Shown: piece after piece, positions 1-5,429 of the stretch
Position numbering within the stretch: position 1 is the stretch's first letter
How the letters are laid out: every line of letters starts with the position of its first letter
Origin: Deltaproteobacteria bacterium
Lineage (GTDB): Bacteria; Myxococcota_A; Polyangia; JAAYKL01
DNA length: 5,429 nucleotides
Assembly (NCBI GenBank): GCA_011389755.1
Contig: JAABTR010000016.1
Span: 1 to 5,429 of the forward strand
Direction of reading: 5' to 3'
Made by a program: the position numbers and the translations under genes
Notes under the pieces: generated by a model
The model's database searches: none
What the model saw: the letters and a program-made list of their open reading frames with translations, nothing else
Told to the model about the DNA's origin: nothing

Positions 1-63
1 ACAAAGCCGATTCAGGCGCCCCAGGTGCTTTCGAAGGTTAAAGAGCTTCTCAACATCGACTAG
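1..63 (+). CDS. C-terminal end of a probable response-regulator receiver-domain protein (partial)
   Basis: The first 20 codons of the window stay open in frame 1 and end at a TAG (61-63). The encoded tail is TKPIQAPQVLSKVKELLNID. A Lys-Pro pair followed by a short hydrophobic helix ending in KELL is the usual end of CheY-like receiver domains, where the conserved Lys contacts the phosphorylated Asp and the last helix closes the fold. The gene starts outside the window, so the phospho-acceptor Asp and any other domain cannot be seen. If the reading is right, the protein ends with its receiver domain and has no DNA-binding domain after it. It lies 23 bases upstream of trkA on the same strand and is probably co-transcribed with it. 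That this is a real coding end is fairly likely; the receiver assignment rests on only 20 residues and is tentative. Confidence 0.55.
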   Translation, partial: TKPIQAPQVLSKVKELLNID

Positions 64-86
64 CAATTCTAGATTAAAGGCTTTTT

Positions 87-1460
87 ATGAAGGTCCTCAT
101 CATCGGAGCCGGGCAGGTCGGTGCCGCGATCACGGGGGCGCTCGCCGGAGAGAAGGTGGACGTGGTGGTGATCGACCTCCATGGAGAGCGCCTGCAGCAA
201 TTGCGCGACGTCTATGACATCCAGACCGTTGCCGGGTCGGGGTCGAACCCAAAGGTCCTGGCGGACGCGGGAGTGGCCTCTTGCGATATGATCGTCGCGG
301 TGACCGATTCGGACGAGGTCAACATGGTTGCGTGCGCCATCGCCAAGCAGCGCGCCCCCCACGCCATAAAAGTGGCCCGCATCCGGGAGAGGGCCTTTTT
401 GGAGGACGCCGAAGATTCGGTATTGGGCGACAAAGGATTCGGCGTGGACCACGCCATCAACCCTGAGCTCGTCGCCACCGATAGGATCATCGGGCTTTTG
501 GAAGTTCCGTTCGCCACCGACGTGGCTGACTTTGGAAACGGGATCCGCCTGGTGGGGATTCGCATGCCTTCGGGCAGCCCTCTGGAGGGCAAGACCTTTG
601 CCCAGCTGCGCAGCGAGTCGCCGGATCTCAAGATCCTCGTGACCACGCGGATCCGCCATGGGGAGAGCGTGGTCCCCCGCGGGCATGATGACATCCATGG
701 GGGAGACACACTCTTCGCCGTCTCCAGGACCGATGACCTGCCTGGCCTCGCGAAGCTGCTTCGATTCCCTTGGCACACGCCCAAGCGGCTGACCATCGCC
801 GGAGGCGGCGGTATCGGGGCGCTTTTGTCGAGCCGGCTCGAGAAGTTCGGAAAGTATTCCATCAAGGTCATTGAGCCCGACGCAGCGCGAGCGAACCAGC
901 TCAGCGAGGATCTCGAGCGGGCCCTTGTGCTCCACGGGAGCCCGACCGACGAGAATCTGCTCTTTGAGGAGAATATCCGGGACTGCGATGTGTTCGTGGC
1001 CGCCTTGGACGAGGCCGAGACCAACGTAATGGCTGCCTTGAACGCCAAGCGGCTCGGGGCGCGCCGGGTGATAGCCTTGACAGACAAGATGAGCTACGTG
1101 CCGATCATCGAAAACGCCGGCGTGGACGCGGTGGTCTCTCCCCGCGCGCTGGCCATCGGCACCATTTTGCATCACATCCGAAAGGGCAAGGTCAAAGTGG
1201 TCATTCCCTACGGCGAGGCGGGGCAGGCCGAGGTCATCGCCTTCGAGGCTCTCGAGACGGCGCCGGTTGTGGGAAAACCGCTGCGGGATGTCAAATTCCC
1301 CCATGGCGCCATCGTCGGAGCCTTGGCGCGGGGCGGGAAAGCCTTCATCCCGGACGGCAACGACGTCATCACCCCGGGCGATGATGTGTATGTGTTCGCG
1401 AACAAAACCGCGATTCCCAAGCTGGAGAGGATGATGGCGGTGCGCCTCGACTTCTTTTAG
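87..1460 (+). CDS. trkA: Trk system potassium uptake protein TrkA
   Basis: This is a complete 457-residue protein, close to the usual length of about 458 for proteobacterial TrkA. TrkA is the cytoplasmic peripheral subunit that gates TrkH/TrkG potassium channels in response to bound nucleotides. The sequence shows a duplicated RCK layout. The first Rossmann half begins with GAGQVG (residues 7-12) and has an acidic residue, D30, at the end of the second strand, typical of NAD binding. A first TrkA_C domain spans about 140-225. A second Rossmann half has GGGGIG (239-244) with E263 in the equivalent acidic position, and a second TrkA_C domain covers about 370-450. Both glycine motifs are intact, so neither half looks degenerate. 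The ATG at 87 is supported by an AAAGG Shine-Dalgarno-like stretch at 76-80, six bases upstream, and by the glycine motif falling right at the N-terminus. No trkH/trkG membrane partner lies in the window. The gene converges with spoVR. Confidence 0.95.
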   Translation: MKVLIIGAGQVGAAITGALAGEKVDVVVIDLHGERLQQLRDVYDIQTVAGSGSNPKVLADAGVASCDMIVAVTDSDEVNMVACAIAKQRAPHAIKVARIRERAFLEDAEDSVLGDKGFGVDHAINPELVATDRIIGLLEVPFATDVADFGNGIRLVGIRMPSGSPLEGKTFAQLRSESPDLKILVTTRIRHGESVVPRGHDDIHGGDTLFAVSRTDDLPGLAKLLRFPWHTPKRLTIAGGGGIGALLSSRLEKFGKYSIKVIEPDAARANQLSEDLERALVLHGSPTDENLLFEENIRDCDVFVAALDEAETNVMAALNAKRLGARRVIALTDKMSYVPIIENAGVDAVVSPRALAIGTILHHIRKGKVKVVIPYGEAGQAEVIAFEALETAPVVGKPLRDVKFPHGAIVGALARGGKAFIPDGNDVITPGDDVYVFANKTAIPKLERMMAVRLDFF

Positions 1461-1490
1461 TTAAAGAAGTCGGCCTCTTTTAGGCTTTTT
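1448..1490 (+). terminator. Probable terminator hairpin at the end of trkA
   Basis: The arms 1448-1457 (CGACTTCTTT) and 1463-1472 (AAAGAAGTCG) are perfect reverse complements, giving a 10-bp stem with a five-base loop. The trkA TAG lies at 1458-1460, inside the loop. Immediately after it a small GC-rich stem (GCCT 1473-1476, AGGC 1482-1485) is followed by five T at 1486-1490. On the plus strand this resembles an intrinsic terminator for trkA, although the long stem is only partly GC-rich and is separated from the T-run. On the minus strand the same stem would form just past the spoVR stop but has no T-run behind it, so it is a less convincing terminator in that direction; it could still protect the mRNA 3' end. 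This is inferred from sequence only. Confidence 0.5.
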
Positions 1491-3057
1491 GGATCTGGGT
1501 GCCGGGGGTGGCGCTGACCTCGCCGACCTCTTCTTCTTTGAATTCGGAGCCGTCGTAGGAGGCGCGCAGGAGTTTGTCCTCGGTGCGCGTCAAGACGGCG
1601 GTGGGGCGCTTCCAAAGATAGTGCAGGTTGGTGAGCACCTCCTTGGTGTACGCCGGATCGAGGTCGACGCCTTCGTGGACGTGTTCGAGCAAGAGCTCGC
1701 CTCGGTTGTTGTCATTGGCGTCTACGATGCGAATCACCGGTTGGCCCATGTTCGTCATCTGCGTCAAGAGCTGCTTTTTGACGTCGTGGAACTTTCGTGA
1801 CTCGATTTCGTACCGCCGGTGGTGGGGGTTGTAACCGAACGCAAAGAGCTTTTGATCCCGCACAAAGTCGTAGGTGAGGAACTCATCGAGGAACGTCACG
1901 TCATTGTGGGTCCTGCGCACCTCGAAGATCTTCTCGTTGCCCAAGCCGGCGCCCGTGTCCCATTTCTCCCTCTGGGCCATGTCCTCGCACTCGTCCCACT
2001 CTTTTCCGAAGCGCCCCTTGTCCCAGCGCTCGACGATATGCCTGAACAGCTCGACGCCGAGCTTGTACGGGTTGAGCTGCGCGCCGTGGCTGGCGGTCAC
2101 GCCCGAGGCGTGGTCGGCGTAGTCGATGATCTCCGAGGCATCCAGGGCCTTCTCGGTCATGATCCGCGAATGCCAATAGGTGGCCCAGCCCTCGTTCATG
2201 ATCTTGGTTTGACCTTGAGGGGCGAAGTAGTAGGCCTCCTCTCGCATGATCTCGAGGACGCCGCGTTCCCATGTCTTGAGCGGCGCGTGCTCCATGAGAA
2301 ACCCCAACACGTCGCGCACCGGCTGCACCGGAAATTTCAGGGCCTTTTTTTGTTCTCGGGCCTGTGCCTCCCGCTGTTCTTTCAAAAACTCGGGCGGGTT
2401 GATATAGGTGTCCATGTAGGACTTCGCTTTGAGCCGCGGCACGTCCCCGGGACCGAGCACCTGATCGTCCTCCTCCCGCTCCACCGCCACGTCCTTGGGC
2501 ATGATCGCTTGGGGGAGCGGAGGGTTGTGGATATCGATGAGGTTGTCGATCGATAAGCAGTAGTCGATGAAATTTTCGACGCGCTCGACCCCGTAGCGAT
2601 CCATGTACCCGCGGATGCGGGATCCGTGGTTCGCCATCTCGTCGATCATGCGCCTGTTGGTGTGATCGAACCACAGGTTGTTTTTGAAAAAGTCGCAGTG
2701 AGCGAACACGTGCGCCATCACCAGCTTTTGGTCCACTAAAGAGTTGCCCTCGAGCAGGTAAGCGGTGCACGGGTCGTTGTTGATGACCAGCTCGTAGATC
2801 TTGGATAGACCATACGTGCTGTACTTCTTCATGCGCTCGTATTCCATCCCGAAACGCCAGTGGGGGTAACGGGTGGGGAAGCCGCCGAACGAGGCTATCT
2901 CGTTCATCTCATCGTAGTTGATGAGCTCGAAGTACGTGGTGAAGTAGTCGAGGCCGTACCCTTGGACGTAGACCTCGATCTCGGACTGGATCTCTCGCAG
3001 ATAACGCGGCAGGCCGCCGGCCCAACGTCTTCTCGAGCCGTATCCGTGTGATGCCAT
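1480..3057 (-). CDS. spoVR: SpoVR family protein (YcgB-like)
   Basis: This is a complete 525-residue protein, a little longer than Bacillus SpoVR or E. coli YcgB. Family hallmarks run along its length: YPHWRFGMEYERM (64-76), INNDPCTAYLLE (92-103), AHVFAHCDFFKNN (115-127), MNEGWATYWH (287-296), LNPYKLG (328-334) and a C-terminal domain from about residue 375. No signal peptide or membrane segment is visible, so it should be cytoplasmic. In Bacillus SpoVR is needed for normal spore cortex formation. In many non-sporulating bacteria it sits with PrkA and YeaH and is linked to stationary phase or starvation; the biochemical activity is not well established. The His-rich motifs could bind metal (inference). 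The ATG at 3057 follows the yeaH stop after only three bases, and a GGAAAGGG stretch precedes it. A charged, Lys/Gln-rich region at about 222-240 looks like a linker. The protein ends in a variable acidic tail. It is the last gene of the operon and converges with trkA. Confidence 0.93.
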   Translation of the reverse strand: MASHGYGSRRRWAGGLPRYLREIQSEIEVYVQGYGLDYFTTYFELINYDEMNEIASFGGFPTRYPHWRFGMEYERMKKYSTYGLSKIYELVINNDPCTAYLLEGNSLVDQKLVMAHVFAHCDFFKNNLWFDHTNRRMIDEMANHGSRIRGYMDRYGVERVENFIDYCLSIDNLIDIHNPPLPQAIMPKDVAVEREEDDQVLGPGDVPRLKAKSYMDTYINPPEFLKEQREAQAREQKKALKFPVQPVRDVLGFLMEHAPLKTWERGVLEIMREEAYYFAPQGQTKIMNEGWATYWHSRIMTEKALDASEIIDYADHASGVTASHGAQLNPYKLGVELFRHIVERWDKGRFGKEWDECEDMAQREKWDTGAGLGNEKIFEVRRTHNDVTFLDEFLTYDFVRDQKLFAFGYNPHHRRYEIESRKFHDVKKQLLTQMTNMGQPVIRIVDANDNNRGELLLEHVHEGVDLDPAYTKEVLTNLHYLWKRPTAVLTRTEDKLLRASYDGSEFKEEEVGEVSATPGTQIQKA

Positions 3058-3060
3058 CGC

Positions 3061-4166
3061 CTACTTTCCCTTTCCGAGGAAATCCTTGATAGAGGCCATG
3101 ATGCCGTCGCGATCGGGGATCTCGGAGGTGATGACCTTCTCGTCCTCGTTGAAGCGCGACTTGACGTCCCGGATGAACTGGCCCGAGCCGTAAGGGCTGT
3201 GGACCTGGCCGTAGCCGAACATGTTCGACACCGGGATGATGTGCTGCTCCAGGATCTCCAAGCTCTGCTTGGTGTCGTCAGCGGACCAGTTGTCGCCGTC
3301 GGAGAAGTGGAACGTATAGATGTTCCAGTCCGCGGGCGGGTACTCGGTTTCGATGAGCTCGGAGCACACCTTGTAGGCCGAGCTGATCATCGTCCCTCCG
3401 GACTCGCGGGTGTGGAAGAAGGTCTCCCGATCCACTTCCCGGGCGACGGCGTCGTGGATGATGAAGCGCGTGTCGAGGCCTTTGTACTGGGTGGTGAGCC
3501 ACGCATCGATCCAAAAGGACTCGATGCGGACGATCTCCTTTTGCTCCTCACCCATGGAGCCCGACACGTCCATCATGTAGATGATGACGGCGTTGGCCTC
3601 TTTTATCTCTTCGGTCCGCCATGACCGGTAGCGTCTGTCTTCGCGCACCGGGACGATAACCGGGCGGTTGGGGTTGTAAGTCCCCGAAGCGATCTGCCGC
3701 CGGAGCGCTTGACGGTAGGTTCGTTTGAAGTGTCTCAGGGACTCGGGTCCCACGTTCTTGATTCCGACGAAGCGGTCCTTGGTGGAGACCACCCGCTGCT
3801 TGCCTTTGTCGTCGAGGTTGGGCAGCTCGAGCTCCTCGCCCAAAATCTCGGCGAGCTCCTCGATGGTGACTTCGATCTCGAGGACGTGTTGTCCCTCCTG
3901 CTCACCCGCTTGGCCCTGTCCGTCCTCGGCGTCGGATTGCGAGAGGGGATCCCCGACATCACCCTCGCCCTGCCCGACACCGCCCATCTGGCGATCGCCG
4001 AAGCGAAAACGAGGGATATCGATGCGGGGGACCGGGATCGAGACAGTCTTGCCACCCTCGCGCCCAAAGAGCTCACCTTTGGAGATGAATTTTCTAAGCT
4101 CTTTGCGCACGCGGCCTTTGACGATCTGTCGGAATCGCGCGTGATCTTGGTGGATCTTCAGCGACA

Positions 4167-4167
<1 letters not shown>
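3061..4167 (-). CDS. yeaH: YeaH/YhbH family protein (DUF444, VWA-type fold)
   Basis: This is a complete 368-residue protein, similar in size to Bacillus YhbH and shorter than E. coli YeaH. The N-terminal part (1-60) is basic and begins with HQDHARFRQIVKGRVR, the typical family opening. A Gly/Gln/acidic linker follows at about 61-95, then the conserved HVLEIEVTIEELAEIL and LELPNL segment (94-118). The C-terminal half is a von Willebrand A-like domain. Its metal-ion-dependent adhesion site is complete: DVSGSM (D200, S202, S204), T259 in ESGGTM, and D290 in FSDGD. Such domains usually bind partners through a divalent cation. In E. coli YeaH works with the PrkA homologue YeaG in the response to nitrogen starvation. 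The start at 4167 is chosen because its ATG overlaps the prkA stop in TAATG, has a GAGGGG site ten bases upstream, and gives the family N-terminus. An in-frame start 20 codons earlier would lie inside prkA and adds an unconserved arginine-rich stretch. The gene lies between prkA and spoVR and is very probably translated by coupling. Confidence 0.93.
3068..3075 (-). promoter_or_regulatory. Ribosome binding site for spoVR inside the yeaH 3' end
   Basis: On the minus strand a purine run, GGAAAGGG, lies ten bases before the spoVR ATG at 3057. It overlaps the Gly-Lys-rich last codons of yeaH. It supports the ATG three bases after the yeaH stop and suggests that spoVR is translated from the same message. 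Confidence 0.5.

Positions 4168-5429
<1,262 letters not shown>

Noticed and set aside
60..72. CTAG-CAATT-CTAG inverted repeat before trkA as an operator or terminator
   Set aside because: The stem is only four bases, made of self-complementary CTAG words, with no adjacent T-run. Chance is a sufficient explanation.
69..1304. A 411-codon open frame on the minus strand across trkA
   Set aside because: It is antisense to a full-length TrkA with intact motifs. Its product is rich in Arg, Asp, His and Gly with no recognisable domain, as expected of a shadow frame in GC-rich DNA.
1819..2556. A 245-codon open frame on the plus strand across spoVR
   Set aside because: It mirrors conserved SpoVR coding sequence, has no family-like motifs and no clear ribosome site. 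It reflects codon bias on the other strand.
1901..2770. A 289-codon minus-strand frame, -1 relative to spoVR, as a separate gene
   Set aside because: It is an Arg/Gly/Ala-rich off-frame reading of spoVR without a domain. It matters only as the possible tail of a hypothetical frameshift product.

Overview
This window is tightly packed bacterial DNA with roughly 58-60% GC by eye. It holds five coding regions and no RNA gene, mobile element, CRISPR array or gene-free stretch longer than about 25 bases. The organism looks Gram-negative. The TrkA protein is the two-RCK-domain proteobacterial form, while SpoVR and PrkA resemble the versions shared by Bacillus and the former Deltaproteobacteria (Myxococcota/Bdellovibrionota-like). 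That assignment is an inference, and the sequence alone does not fix the taxon.

Plus strand, left side (1-1460). The window opens in the last 20 codons of a gene whose C-terminus looks like the end of a CheY-like receiver domain (a Lys-Pro motif followed by an amphipathic helix). After 23 bases comes a complete trkA (87-1460), the NAD-binding regulatory subunit of a Trk potassium uptake system. The two probably share a transcript. A 10-bp perfect inverted repeat with the trkA stop codon in its loop, followed by a small hairpin and T-runs, is a plausible terminator at 1448-1490.

Minus strand, right side (1480-5429). Three genes read right to left: prkA (AAA+ serine-kinase-like protein; its N-terminal part lies outside the window), a yeaH/yhbH gene (DUF444, von Willebrand A fold) and spoVR (ycgB in E. 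coli). They are packed as one operon. The prkA stop and yeaH start share a base (TAATG), and yeaH and spoVR are 3 bases apart. This is the conserved stress/starvation module known as yeaG-yeaH-ycgB in E. coli. The promoter must lie beyond position 5429. The operon converges on trkA, with 19 bases between the two stop codons.

How the genes may work together: PrkA is an ATP-using regulator, YeaH a metal-dependent (MIDAS) adhesion-type partner of PrkA, and SpoVR a poorly understood protein tied to spore cortex formation in Bacillus and to stationary or stress physiology elsewhere. The tight packing supports production in matched amounts and possibly a physical complex. The biochemical output of the module is not well established, and it is the most interesting part of the window. 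trkA is probably unrelated in function and merely adjacent.
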